A stretch of DNA of 64,000 bases from Spirodela intermedia (GCA_902729315.2 LR746281.1:1431001-1495000), one strand, 5' to 3'. Positions 28,655 through 39,515 are shown, counted from the first letter of the stretch. A program made the numbers and translations. The notes: generated by a model not told the origin, from the letters alone.

Positions 28655-31600
28655 TCTCTTACACATTATTTCCAATAGTACTCCTTCTTGGAAAGAGTAT
28701 CCTTCCAATGCACTTTCACGTCTCTCATTGACCATTTTCTCTTCGTCGAGCGATCCTGGTTATAACAAAGCATCAAGGCCTTCAAATTACTCCCAAATCA
28801 TATCTATTTTGTTCAGCATGAACCATTATATTAGCCCCCGTCCCCAATGATTCAGGATCAGGATATGTGGCTGTCCAAGGAGACCACCCACTAATCTGGA
28901 TCATGCCCGAGACCATTATAACCCCTAACTCAATAATCTACAGAGCATCCCTCCCTGATGGGTAGCAGGAAAAACAACCACTTTGAGATATATCAAGCGG
29001 ATCAAATCCCTGATCGTCTCCATTCCCCTCGCACTTCCTTTACCCATTTGGAATAGAGATCCAAATACATCTTTGCTACCAAGTGCTCCCATTCACACCA
29101 TTGTACAAGATCCGAGATGCAAGCCATCTTATATACACACCATTGTTCATAAACCTAACAGCTATCAACAAGAGGGAAATGCACCGAAAATCTTGAAACC
29201 ACGTCCGTGAAGATTCGTCAAACTTGGTCTCTATCTAAATATTTTACTTATCTCCTGTGTTATAAGCACTGTCTTGTTCAGGCAGCTCTCCAAGTCATGA
29301 CTCAGTATCACGCATTTGGAACATCTTCGTTTGAGATTTGACTGGCCAGCTTTCGCCTGCAAACACCAAAAAGAACTTGATGTGCACCAGATCCAGGAGA
29401 TGCCAGCTGAGAAACCCCTGGGAGGTACTGCAGAGCCCACCAGAAACTGACTAACATCCTTGCGGCCCCCTTAAGAAGCCATGTGTTCACTTATCAACGG
29501 GTATTCAACGATACAAGTCAACTTTCAAAAAGAGTTGTTTTCCCCCTTTTTTAACAAATCTTCATCCCTCCTTGAATTAACTCTCGTATAGCAGTTTTTC
29601 TCCCCTTGAGAAGCAGTGTGCATTGTCACATTCGTATTTCTGACATCTGTAATTGGAATACTAACTACAATGAAAAATAAGGAGGAAATGATATTTCTGA
29701 TCTTTCTTTGCTCATCAACAATAACTAACTCGATGCATAGTTAGTGTAGTGATGCGTTGTTTTCTCTTAGATGCACATGAGTGTGACGTCCTTGAAGAGT
29801 CATGTACCATAGGAACCTGAGTTTCAGCCACAGAGCTCTACATACACTACACTAAATAGTATCTATTATGTTTCAAGGTGGTTTCTATAACAAAACATTT
29901 TAAACATAAACGAAACCCCACAATCAAAGATATTAATTCTATTAAAAAAATTGCCCAACAAAAGGTTTCCAACTCATAACAGAATTTAGGCCATAAAAAA
30001 GAAATCAACAGCAGATTTTGTTTACTCAGCTTCCATAGAAAACCCATTGATTACCTCCTTCTGTGGTTCAGAACTATATGTTTTTCTAATAGCAAGTACT
30101 TACAATCAACAAAAAGGGCACGAAATAAGAGTTATCATTTCTCACATTTTCTCAAAGTATCGCTTCCCACTTTCAAACTTTGATATAAACAGCACATTTA
30201 CGTCATATAAATTTCTTGTAGAAGTAGAAGAATATGAAGAAAAAAAAATGTGTATCTTTCCATCCTAAATGAAAACCCTCCCCAACAGAGTCAAGGCATT
30301 TTTCTTTTTCTATTTTTTTAAATGGAACCTGCACATTTTTCTTAAGAAATAAACTTGAAATTGCTTGTCACTTTCTATGTCCAGAGACCTATAACTAGCA
30401 TGACATGTAAGTCGTTCCTAGAATACAAGAAAAGTCACTCTTATTCATTCCAATTAAAAAATTAAATAGAAACCGGTTTCGGAAAAATAAGCCCATGGAA
30501 CAAGCCTTCAAAAACCAGCAGCAGAGAAGTCAAAGTTCAGCCACTTTCATTTATTACAACAAAATTGTTGAGTATTAACGACAATAGATCTCAACAAAAT
30601 AAGAAGATGCCGGAAAAACAACAAGAACAAGAACCAGAAAAAAAAAATTGAGGAAAATTTAAACCTGCGTTAGAGATAAGTCCCCCCGAACATGATGGAC
30701 AATCTCAGCAAGAAGACTGTAGGCTAAAGGTTTTGATGATTCTGCACATGTACGTCCAGTCCCCACCAGAACCCTGGTTACCAAGGAATAAAAAAAATGA
30801 AAATGTTGGCTAACATCAGAAATAAGTTGACAAGTTTTTAAAATATTAGCATCGTAAAATATGTGAAAAATTATACAGAAGAAGATAGAAAAAATCAACT
30901 ACAACTCAGAACAGTGAATACAGAGTAAAACATAAGGGAAAACGTGGCACTTTCCAAAACAAAACAAAAAACTCATTAAAACAGGTCCCTTTGTGTTTCT
31001 AGATCATGATAACCGGTACAAGATGAACTATATTACATTTAGGTTGGAAAAAATCTTCTGAAAGAGAATTTTAACTCAAAAAAATAAATTTTATGGGAAA
31101 CATATATTTAGGAAAATCTTCATGCGCAATAGAGAATATGCCAAAGCAGCTTTCATTTATCAGAGTCTCTCATTCTTGTCTAAGTTGTAAGAGAAAAAGG
31201 CTATCAACGGTAAGGTTTCAGTAGATAATGATTTGACACAATAATGCAGATGAAAATAGAATCAGCCAGAAGGGGTATAATTTATTTATTGAAACAAAGA
31301 ATTTTAATAGGTACTTAACTGCATATAGAGGCTTTTTTATGCATATACCAAAAGTACCATTTTATGTGAAACACAGCAAGTTAAATTTGTCAAAAAATTG
31401 CTAAACTAAAATAAAATTTTGATGAAAATGATGTAACATATGAGAACCAAGAAACTACACACCAAGAGGAATAAAGACCATATCTCTTTCACATTCTCTT
31501 ACATCAAGAAGAGAGTAACACTAACAGGTGGCAAGACTATTTCATTAAATGGCGAAGTGACACATGGTCCAGTTTCCCACAGCAGCAGTTCTATCAAGAT

Positions 31601-33914
31601 TGTATGAGACAACCAAAGGACCCAACGTCTCATCCACTAGAAAAACGCATCAGTCGCAATGCAATAAAGAAGCAACATCTGAAGTGCTCCAAGTTCCAGC
31701 ACCAGACAACCCCAGAATCCCCAGAGCTCCACTAAATCCTCAAGCTTCAAACAAGTTAGTCACTCGCACCTCAGCCACATGGGGGTCTTACATGCTATGC
31801 AGTTATTTATAATGGCTACATATTAGATTTCCTCCATCTTGTTCAGAATATAGTAACGGTGATATACTCTGCTTCGACCAGTCATTTTCTGCTGTGATGG
31901 GCCTTTCCGTCATCCACATTAAAATGTACAACCATTGGATGAACTTCCATCGCAGGCATTTTTTATGTTATCATCCGTGCAACATTAGCAAACCCCAAAG
32001 TTATTTTCGTGGATGGAACAAAAAAACCTAAACATCAGTTTCATAGAATATGGGATTATACAAGTGTGCCGCAATGTCTCTTCAAAATCATGGATCTGAT
32101 GTGGCATAAGTTCAATGGAATCCATGAACTGAAGTTTCCATTAGTCATAACTGAAACTATATATTACACATTTTTATGGTGTAAACAATGACGTCTAATC
32201 TTTCATAAGGTAACCTAACCAAAGTATTATCAAAAACGAAATCACGTCACAGATTCATCTTGAAAACTCCAGGCTACAATGTGGACAAGTACATTTAGAA
32301 TTTCTCATTAATGTCCAGTAACTCAAAAATGTACAGGATAAATTATAATTTATTTTTATTATATTTATGCTAAAGTTTGAGGAGCAAATTCAATTACACG
32401 TCTCTGTCAACGTTTGTCAAGCAGTTGCCAGTTTGTGCATGGCTTTCTCAAATAGGGCCTATCTTCTAGGCAACGTTCAATTTTTTTCATATCTGACTGA
32501 CGTCTGTGAGGAATAGAAACAAGGATAATCAAGAGAACAGTACCTCTCTTCCAATAGTGTGTCTATTAAGGGAAATAGACCCCTCTTGAATTCTGTTCCC
32601 AGAACATGTTTTAAAGCTATCAACAATTCCTGCACGCATAACAAAAAGTTCCAAGTTCAATTTAAGCACCCAATAATCGAATTGATAGATAGAGGAAGGA
32701 AATAATCACTCAAAAAAGCAACAGATGATGCTCAGGGCTCCATATTCCCCATACTCCACCTTTCTAATAGAAATTGAGTCAGGACACGTAACAAGCAAAT
32801 TGACAATGCTCTTGCAGATGCTCTCTTCGTGCGGCTTTATGTAATCAGCACAACTCTTTAGCAAGTATGTCAAGAAAGAAAGTGTCTGAAAAAGAAATTA
32901 ATGTTCAGTGTCGTCCACTTAACCATGACGAGTAATAGAAATGATGAAGACAACATAGTACATGGAAAACTGACGATTGCAATAATTTAATATACACACA
33001 CCTTAACCTGCGCTCCTTTCAAATCCACGAATTGGTTCTTGAGGTGAGAAGGAACCTTCTCAGGTCCTGAGACAGATATTGCAGCAACCATTCGAGGCAG
33101 GAGGTAGGGTATGTTAGTCTGCACCAGTTTTGAGTACAGTTGGAAGAGGAACATAACAACAAGGGGGCTCTCTGTAACGATCTTGAAAGACCGTGTGCTA
33201 GGGTTAAGCTGTCCTGCGCCGATATATGGCACGACAGACACACCAGGAACATCCAGTCCAACATTCCCCTCGTCACCGCCCACTGAAATTGATGAACCAG
33301 TGATAGACCCACTACCACCACTCGGTGGCATGCCTGAGTTGCCATCGACACCTACAGAAGAGTTGCTGAAGAAAAAGGACACAGTGGAAGGGAAATTGAG
33401 GTAGATAGCCCCAACAAAGTCTAGGAACGGCTGGACCTCAGCCTCAAGAGTGGGCCGAAAGTTACGGAGAAGATCAAAGATGATGCGGATAGCGACGAGG
33501 GCATTGTCCTCGTTATCCTGCGTGAGGACCTGGAGGGAGACCTTGAGGAGGTCCTGGACAAAGGGGCGAAGAACCTCGCTGTGAGGGAGTCTGTTGAGGA
33601 TATCCACCACCACATTTCTTAGCTTGTGCTCCACATTCTCCGTCATCTGAGGCTTGGTCGTCTGCGTCAGAATCATCGAGAACGCTCTGAAGTAGCACTT
33701 GAGAAAGTTCAGGTACTCCGACGTGTGCGCGATCTCCAGGCTGTCCCGCACCTCCACGGCCAGCTGCAACCTAGTCTGCAAAGCTGCATACAAGACACAA
33801 CAAGGATCACAACCGCTGGTGGGGAAGAAGACCACACAACAATCACCACGGATGCTTACGCAGGTCAGGCTCCATCAGCCGGTGAGCATGCTGCTCGTAG
33901 TTGAGTATCCCCAT
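1..33914 (-). CDS. TRA1: TRA1/TRRAP-like transcription-associated protein (PIKK-family scaffold), 3' end beyond the window
   Basis: This is the plant orthologue of TRRAP/Tra1, a nuclear scaffold that lets transcription activators contact the SAGA and NuA4 histone acetyltransferase complexes. I read these exons (5' to 3'): 33914-33860, 33783-33002, 32885-32760, 32629-32544, 30773-30665, 27967-27872, 27784-27722, 27394-27335, 26304-26233, 24692-24611, 22333-22281, 22197-22102, 22020-20788, 17578-16577, 16476-16141, 15615-15357, 15281-15059, 14960-14588, 12891-12742, 11287-11066, 10956-10735, 9160-8510, 7269-7009, 6923-6567, 5935-5529, 5426-4994, 4552-3257, 3169-2909, 2814-2524, 2441-1986, 1390-959, 549-1. 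All junctions are GT-AG and the phases close exactly, giving 3698 codons; Arabidopsis homologues have about 3850. Exons 1-25 are HEAT-type helices. Exons 26-30 (about residues 2460-3370) cover FAT, including the Arabidopsis-like words [14 protein letters not shown] and TYNAW. Exon 30 carries a Ser/Gly-rich loop. The PI3K-like pseudokinase starts in exon 32; its rest and FATC are missing. The start MGILNYEQH aligns with the family N-terminus. Exons 9-12 are the least conserved and least certain. Confidence 0.96.
687..900. repeat. 105-bp tandem duplication in TRA1 intron 31
   Basis: Two nearly identical AT-rich copies lie head to tail. The word AGAATTATAGCATGATCAGG occurs at 691 and again at 796, and both copies continue through an (AAAT)n run, a stretch reading CCATGAGGAGATTTCCTGCG and a T-rich end. 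Differences are few, so the duplication looks recent. Confidence 0.85.
4769..5002. repeat. ~110-bp tandem duplication carrying a second copy of the TRA1 exon-26 splice donor
   Basis: Two diverged copies lie at about 4769-4891 and 4896-5002. Both end, on the plus strand, in GTGTACCTGAAGTTT. On the minus strand this is the last nine bases of exon 26 followed by the donor GTACAC. The real donor follows base 4994; the duplicate lies 111 bp further into the intron, at 4883/4882. The reading frame meets a stop at about 4970 before the distal donor, so using it would truncate the protein. Confidence 0.8.
8484..8500. repeat. Short (GA)n tract beside the TRA1 exon-22 donor
   Basis: A run of GA units starts about 10 bp inside intron 22, immediately 3' (in gene sense) of the GTGTGT donor of exon 22. 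On the transcript it is a CU-rich stretch of the kind that polypyrimidine-binding proteins can bind. Confidence 0.8.
9161..10734 (-). other. TRA1 intron 21
   Basis: 1.6 kb of AT-rich sequence between exons 21 and 22. It contains several short site II-like and CCATGG words, but I found no coding potential, transposon signature or structured RNA. Confidence 0.6.
12205..12440 (+). mobile_element. Decayed LINE reverse-transcriptase fragment in TRA1 intron 19
   Basis: Plus-strand translation from about 12229 reads [13 protein letters not shown], matching the conserved [VL]-x-IPKK-x-G-x-x-K block of plant LINE/L1-type reverse transcriptases. About 15 codons later, after a stop, it continues with an [13 protein letters not shown]-like segment in the place of the usual KI-x-x-K-x-x-x-NRLK block. 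Stops and frame changes show it is dead. It lies antisense to TRA1. The outer limits are not defined. Confidence 0.6.
13735..14438. mobile_element. Fold-back / MITE-like element with ~300-bp inverted arms, in TRA1 intron 18
   Basis: The left arm (about 13735-14062) and right arm (about 14169-14438) are long, imperfect reverse complements around a ~106-bp loop. Outer ends are CAGAAAAATATCAAGCATG on the left and its near-perfect complement on the right. Matching landmarks are the GTACAAAATTTCGTAGTAT, CAGCCACTGGTAATCC and TGAGGTCCTTCCACTAA words, each present inverted on the other side. The left arm has a ~55-bp insertion (about 13904-13955) absent from the right. There is no coding capacity and I could not recognise a clear target-site duplication, so the superfamily is undetermined. 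Confidence 0.85.
15282..15356 (-). other. 75-nt frame-preserving intron (exitron-like) between TRA1 exons 16 and 17
   Basis: The reading frame stays open for 25 codons between two sequences that are adjacent in plant TRA1 (K-V-A-A followed by A-M-I-E-L-F-H). The extra stretch has a GT donor at 15356-15355 and a CAG acceptor ending at 15282, and removing it restores the expected junction. Because 75 is a multiple of three and there is no internal stop, retention would give a protein with a 25-residue insertion rather than a truncation. Treating it as an intron is inferred from family alignment recalled from memory. Confidence 0.75.
17579..20787 (-). other. TRA1 intron 13 (3.2 kb)
   Basis: This is the largest TRA1 intron. 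Besides the LINE remnant at its 5' end in the gene's sense, it contains a GC-richer patch at about 17930-18270 that stands out from the AT-rich surroundings and that I could not assign to any family. The remainder (about 18270-20150) is AT-rich with no open reading frame or repeat I can support. Confidence 0.7.
20351..20626 (+). mobile_element. Decayed LINE reverse-transcriptase fragment in TRA1 intron 13
   Basis: Plus-strand reading with frame changes gives [16 protein letters not shown], then LDGSYKTIT, then an [14 protein letters not shown]-x-DNFTLV block. These correspond in order to the W-D-I-I-K, L-x-N-x-x-Y-K-I and QxAFI-x-GR-x-I-x-DN blocks of plant non-LTR reverse transcriptases. Several stops and frameshifts make it a pseudogene remnant. 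It is antisense to TRA1, like the fragment near 12.3 kb. The true element ends were not found. Confidence 0.7.
22334..30664 (-). other. TRA1 introns 5-10 (long introns separating small exons 6-10)
   Basis: Five small exons of 60-96 bp lie in about 8.3 kb of AT-rich intron. Intron 5 (27968-30664), intron 9 (24693-26232) and intron 10 (22334-24610) are the long ones. Apart from the CT/CA microsatellite in intron 5, I see no gene, RNA gene or recognisable transposon. Intron 4 (30774-32543) is likewise empty to my reading. Confidence 0.6.
28592..28655. repeat. Compound (CT)n(CA)n microsatellite in TRA1 intron 5
   Basis: About twenty CT units pass directly into about eleven CA units, then a few CT units. 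The open frames spanning this tract are repeat artefacts. Confidence 0.97.
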
Positions 33915-34113
33915 CTCGGAAGCCCTAGAGCCCTCTAGGGCTCCTGAAGAGGAGCTAATTTCGCCAACCCTGGCTCTCCGGTCGATCTCCTCTGCAACTA
34001 CTGAGAGAGAACTCGACAGGCTTTTCTACGTGCCTCCTTACTGGGATCGCGCTCCCCTCGTTAGAAAAATGCCGGGCAGCTCTCTGGGCGCCATTGCAGA
34101 CCTTCGTCTCTCT

Positions 34114-34620
34114 TCTCCAGAAAGGGTTCTTGGAAAGCATTCCGATAAATACGGAGTCCAATGGGCCTTATTAGCCCATTTCCCTCTCCCCATTCTTTGG
34201 GCTTTGATGTGTACTCATTGTGGACCTAAAATTACGGCCCAAATAAGGAATCGGCCCATATTTGAGACCAGGCTTATTTCAGAAAGCATTCTCGGAAAGC
34301 ATTTCGAGAAAAACAATGGCGGAGTCCAGTGGGCCTTGTTGACCCATTCCCCTCTCCCCAGTATTTGGGCTTGATATGCACTCTTTATGGGCCTAAATTT
34401 CTGGCCCAAATGAGGAATCAGCCCATAGTCGAGCGAAGTTTCACCGGGCTTCTAGAAAGCATTCTTGGAAAGCATTCTATTAAAAACAATAATGGACTCC
34501 AGTGGGCCTGGTTGGCCCAATCCTCCTCCCCAGTATTGGGCTTCATATGTACTCCATCTGGACCTAAAATGTAGGGCCCATATGGGGATTGGCCCATATA
34601 GAATTTTCTTTGGGCTTTCT
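34114..34620. repeat. Three tandem ~170-bp repeats in the TRA1/adenylate kinase promoter
   Basis: The anchor GA(G/C)TCCA(A/G)TGGGCCT recurs at 34154, 34322 and 34495, spacings of 168 and 173 bp. Each unit starts with one or two GGAAAGCATT-like words and continues through CCCATT, CCTC(T)CCCC, TTGGGCTT, TG(T/C)ACTC, GGGCCTAAA/GGACCTAAA, GGCCCA(A/T) and a GG-A-T-(C/G)-GCCCATA end. A fourth, diverged partial unit follows at about 34740-34830. Confidence 0.85.
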
Positions 34621-34945
34621 TGAGCCCCGTCGCTACAGTCACTCGCGTACGGGGATCCGAGGTCTAACTATGGCAGGCGGTAAGATAACACGAGGTGATG
34701 GCAATACTTTTCCTTCCGGTTTCCTCTTCCCCAACGTTACTGAGCTTGATCTCTACTCATCATGGGCCTACAATATTGGCCCAATAAAAGGATCAGCCCA
34801 ACTTCGAGATAAGTTTCTTTGGGCCCTCTTCCACCTCCGCTACAGTCACCCTCCCCCCCCGTGGTCCGACGTGTGAATGCGGCTGGCGATAAGCTGACCC
34901 AAAGTGAGTTGCTTTTTCCTTCGGGCTTCGTCTTCCCCAACGTGC
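34600..34945. repeat. Second, overlapping ~207-bp duplication upstream of adenylate kinase
   Basis: The block from TTTCTTTGGGC through CGCTACAGTCAC to CTTCCCCAACGT occurs at about 34605-34737 and again at about 34812-34943. The CGCTACAGTCAC words start at 34631 and 34838. Its first half coincides with the end of the third 170-bp repeat, so the region arose by nested duplications. Confidence 0.75.
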
Positions 34946-35041
34946 TAATTAGCCTGGCAGCTGACCGTTTTGCCTTATTCTGCGATCTCCGTAGTTTCCA
35001 CGTTGCCACCTGTTCTCTCTGCTCCGCTTTCAGGCTCTCTC

Positions 35042-38000
35042 ATGGCGGTCCTGAGCCGCCTGCTGAGAGCTTCAGCTTTGACGGCTTCGTGTTCTCTCTA
35101 CGCGGCGACGGTGCGGCGGCGGGGGCTGTCGCTCGTAGCCTCCGAGGGGGACCTGCGGTTGCCGTCGTCGGCGCATCTGAGTCCCCTGGGGACGCGGAAG
35201 AATCTGACGGGGAGGAACGTGCAGTGGGCCTTCCTGGGGTGCCCCGGCGTGGGGAAAGGCACCTACGCCAGTCGTCTGTCGCAGCTGCTCGGCGTGCCCC
35301 ACATCGCCACCGGAGATCTCGTCCGAGAGGAGCTCAGCTCCTCTGGCCCCCTTGCAGATCAAGTGATTCCTCATTCCCCTGTCTAATTCCACATTCTTCG
35401 CGGTTGGAGTGCGTTTTCCTTTCAACTCGGTCTCCTTCGGCTCCTCTTTGGCTTCATCGTGTTCCTTGCTGTTATCATGGGTAACTTTGAAATCCTCTTG
35501 CACACGATGCTTCAAGAGTCTTGTGATCGACCATCAGTGTCCACCGAGCATGACTCATCCAAGAGGGCATCGGATCCTGCAACCCTAAGCATTTTTGGGA
35601 CAGAGGTAGGATCCTGTCACCTTAAACATCTAACGAGGAGTCGACTCTGGGATCAGGTAAAGTCAAAAAACAACGATCCAACTGCTGCCAAAAGGCCTTG
35701 TAAGATAGTGGTAATTCAGCGCCGACTAGAAGAACTGAAACATGAACTACATAGCCAAACTCTCAGGAATCCAAATAGTTGAAAAATATGTTGCGGCTGG
35801 TCAACCATGCTTTGACTTATTTGGTAAATCCACAGTGGGGTGTGTCTAGATGCTTGACTGCCCTTTTCAAACAATCTAGTTGTTTCTTCCATTACCTTCC
35901 TGCGTTTGAAACCCTTTCTTGGTTTCTTTGGTGTCTGCCATGCAGTTCTAAAAATCTTCCAAGCTTCAAAACAGTTTCCCCTATGATTAGGAGAATAAAT
36001 GTTATATAGTTTTCTATTTTCAATCTTCGGTGCACCACATCAACGCAGGCAACATTTTTATTTTGATTCTCTGCATGTTCGCTTCGTCTAACATGATTTC
36101 CCGCTTCAATACTTGCATCAATGTTACTCGTTGGATGCCATATCTTCCTTTTCCGTCACATTCCTTTGCTTCCTGTACAAATAAGTTTCAAACAGCTGAA
36201 GATGTTACTGATATTGGCCTCCCTCTGTATTCATTCTCACATGTAAAAAAAGCTAGATGATATTTAAAATGCTATTAAAAAAAAAACTTATTATGAATCA
36301 TAAATACACAAGAGAACCAGAAGAAAAAAAACTCTTAATATCCAATTTTAAAAAAAGAATTAATTCATAGACCCCAATCCTTCATAGTGTGCAAGGATTA
36401 TCATCTGGTTGTTATTTATTCATTCCTTACTTTCTTAAAGTTTCTCTGCAAATCAATGCAGCATAGTCGCATGGGTTCCAGTGTTTCCCATAGTTGTCGC
36501 TTTGCTTGTTCGGAAAGAAGATGTTTGCAGCCTACGAGAGCTGATTTGACCGCATATTTTGTAATCCTTTCTCCATGTCAACGAATCATCGTTTTCTTGG
36601 ACTGATGGAGGCTCCTGGTCAACCAGCATCAATGTGTCTCATTTGTCCTTGTTGCCGTCATGGAAGGCCCAGGAGTAAAGCTACTCAGGCATTTCAGTTA
36701 TTCCAATAGAGGCAGATTATTCTCTCAAATATAACGAATTTCCTCTCCTCCGTTTCCCACATCAAAATCTTCTACTTCTGCTACTACTTCTCTCTCACTC
36801 TTCTCTTCATGAATTTATTTATTTTTTGTCTATTTCCCCCCTCCTCTAGCATCTTCTTCCTCCTTTTTTCGTTCATTTCCTCCTACTTTACTGTTCCTGT
36901 TCTGTTCTCACCCCATCTTCCATGGAGTGTTCTTTATTCTTCCAATTCTTCCCTATTCTGTCCTTCGGCCCTTTTTCTTTCCACCTCCTCAGTTGAACTC
37001 GGCTTCCCCCTTTTGTTTCATCCTTTGTTGTTCTTCTCCATGATGATATATAAGTTAAGCATGAGACAAAACCTTCGTTGCTGTGTTGGGAATAGGAGTT
37101 GACCTTTCTTCAAAAGAGTCGAGCTTATTGGAATCATACGCATGGGAAATCGTTTGGAAAGATGGCGATAACATGTTGCTCCCTCATGACCATTGCACAG
37201 GGACACATCCTCTGAATATATACACCATGTATCATCCCACTCTATCTCTAGTTTTCAGTTGGGTACTTTGCATAACTGAAGACTCAGGCGATTGGATCCA
37301 GTAAATGAAATCTGAGTATGATGATATCTGTTGTATTGACTTACGGAAGCCCAATGGCAGGAACTTGGTCAACGGCCCTGGGGCTTGACCACAGTGCAGA
37401 TGACCGTTCCTATTGGCTGTTATATTTTCTTCATTACTAGATTCGACATCTCCTTGGGCTTCTTGTGCTGCTACCTCTGAGAACTCAGAAAAAAAAAAAG
37501 GTAAGATCATGTTGAATACTGCTGCTGCATGAAGCAGTGGCCATTTCCATTCATGGCAAGGTCAATAGCAGGAAGAAGGGATCCAGGGTTTTATGACTTC
37601 TTTTTATTATTATTATTCATAAGTCTTAGCTTGTTATGGTTCTTGTATGGTTGCATTCATTCTGTGTCCCAGATTGATATCCATTTTTCTCCTTGCAGTG
37701 AACATAGCATGATTATTCTTCTTTCTTTCCTCCTCTCTAGCCATGAATGTATCATGTATGAGTTCCTTTTAGAACACTCTTGGCCGCGCTTTCTCTCTCT
37801 TGAATGATGAAGGTTGATGTTGCTTCCTGTAACATGCCTTAGAAGTCTCGCTGATGCTAGCTGGTGTGTCTTTCTCCACATCCCTCGTTATCTTTCAGCT
37901 CAGAGGAATCGTGAACCAAGGCAAACTGGTTTCTGATGAAATCATAGTAGACTTACTATCCAAGAGGGTCGAAAAGGGGGAGGCAAAGGGCGAATCAGGC

Positions 38001-38832
38001 TTCATTCTTGACGGATTTCCTCGTACTCTGAGACAGGCGGTGAGCAACTGAAGCCTAGACAGTAATAAATGAAAAGCATAATTACTTGGAAGGACCCATA
38101 ATTTTTTCTATCTCCATGAACTGACAGGAAATACTAGAAAGAGTGACAGATGTAGACTTGGTGATCAACCTGAAGCTCCGGGAAGATGTGCTGCTTGAGA
38201 AGTGCTTGGGAAGACGGATATGCAGCCAGTGCGGCGGAAACTTCAACATTGCATGTATTGATATCAAGGGGGAAGATGGAAAGCCCGGGATATATATGGC
38301 TCCTCTCCTCCCGCCTGAAGGCTGTGCATCGAAGCTCGTCACCAGATCGGATGACACCGAAGAAGTAGTGAAAGAACGCCTCCGCATTTATAATGAAATG
38401 GTAAGATCTGTCGCCCTCTCTGGTTCAGTTTTCTGGGCTTCTCTGGTCATATCCAGCCAAGAACACTTCCAGATCCAGTAACTTTCTGAATTGCCCACAA
38501 GAGTCCCTCACAAGGAGCAATCTGGGCTCTCTTTCTTGGGAGGGCTGACCCGCTGTCACCACTGCCATCAGGCTTTAACACTCCCACGTATCTCATGCTC
38601 CATATCAGAGAAATCGCATGAATGGGAGGAGATTATCACTAGGTATGTGGTCAATAGAAACCCTCACAAGCTTTGGCCGTCTCTGCAGACCCAGCCAGTG
38701 GAGGACTTCTACCGCAAGCGGGGGAAGCTGCTGGAGTTTGAGCTGCCGGGGGGGATCCCGGAATCATGGCCAAAGCTGTTGCACGCTCTCCACCTCGACG
38801 GCCTCAACCGCGAGCAGTCCCTGGCAGCATAA
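35042..38832 (+). CDS. Adenylate kinase, organellar (plastid/mitochondrial) type
   Basis: The enzyme interconverts ATP + AMP and 2 ADP, balancing adenylates. Exons are 35042-35362, 37899-38039, 38128-38400 and 38689-38832, phase 0 at every junction, giving 292 aa. The P-loop GCPGVGKGT is at residues 66-74, the AMP-binding TGDLVREE at 90-97, DGFPRT at 145-150, and the LID begins with [10 protein letters not shown], with [14 protein letters not shown] following it. The long, Arg/Ser/Ala-rich, acid-poor N-terminus (about 57 residues before the core) looks like a transit peptide. The sequence resembles the Arabidopsis At2g37250 type, annotated as plastid adenylate kinase 1. The gene shares its promoter with TRA1. 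The start is the first ATG in frame with the transit peptide. The exon-1 donor (GTGATT) is weak but preserves alignment. Confidence 0.95.
35363..37898 (+). other. Adenylate kinase intron 1 (2.5 kb)
   Basis: A T-rich intron between the transit-peptide/P-loop exon and the rest of the enzyme. Short open frames here show no family resemblance. I see no RNA gene or transposon; pyrimidine-rich tracts dominate around 36750-37030. Confidence 0.7.
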
Positions 38833-39515
38833 AAAGAGGGGAACACTTGAGGTTAGTGGCTGTATATATTTTTGGTGTCCACAGTCATGGCTCGAGAGCA
38901 TTCTTTCAAGTAAGAACTCAATATTTGGTCAGGATTCTCACTCTTGGGCGATGTCAATTACCTGGAAATTGATGTAATAGTGGCTTGATGTTGTATACGA
39001 ATGGGGTGTATCTAGTAATTTTTTTCTAAAAAAGGGTGGTGTGGAAGCTTCTTCCCTCCTCATCTTGGTCAGGGTGTTTCCTTTTCTGGTAAAACTGGCC
39101 GCAAAAGGATATGCTTCTTCTACCCCTCCTGCATCACGGTTTAAACCCTAAACCCAGAGCAGCAGTCAGTGGAAATCTTCCCGTGCCCATGGCCTCCTAG
39201 GGTTTTTAGGAGGGCTTTTTCTTCTGTGAATGGGCCCAGCCCGAGGCCCATTGGCAACCCAATAGATTTCAGCATCCACCCCCTCAGCTGGAACTGGTTC
39301 TTCTTCCACAGGCCCAGATTTCTTAGAAAAATAATGCATCAGAATAGAACAAATAAGAGTATGTTACCAGTTGACTAATTTACAGGATATGTGGCTGTGG
39401 GCAGCACGGGAGACTGAAAAAAGGTAAACATTGAAGCTCTCCAGAAATTTTGCAATGAGCCCATCTGCAGCATGAAGATGGAGCATGTAGACAGCCAGAG
39501 GAGAAGAGGGCGGCT
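38833..39515. other. Convergent 3' interval between adenylate kinase and the NIPA-like gene
   Basis: Both flanking genes end here, so only two 3' UTRs are expected. It nevertheless carries a telo-box (AAACCCTAAACCC, 39143-39155), a second CTAGGGTTTTTAGG at about 39198-39211, and a TGGGCCC plus GGCCCA cluster at 39232-39251. These are motifs normally found in plant promoters. No open frame follows that I can support. Confidence 0.6.

Larger units (their letters stand above)
33915..35041. promoter_or_regulatory. Divergent promoter between TRA1 (minus) and adenylate kinase (plus)
   Basis: The two start codons are 1127 bp apart and point away from each other, so this interval must hold both promoters and both 5' leaders. 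It contains at least ten TGGGCC/GGCCCA site II words, the plant motif bound by TCP factors and typical of housekeeping and organelle-related genes. Most lie inside the local tandem repeats. No clear TATA box was seen. Transcription start sites cannot be placed from sequence. Confidence 0.75.

Noticed and set aside
28539-28850. Ser-Leu/Thr-His repeat open frames
   Set aside because: Translation of the CT/CA microsatellite.
34589-34876. Plus-strand frame starting MAGGKITRGDG (ATG at 34671) upstream of adenylate kinase
   Set aside because: It runs through the promoter tandem repeats and matches nothing; at most a uORF.
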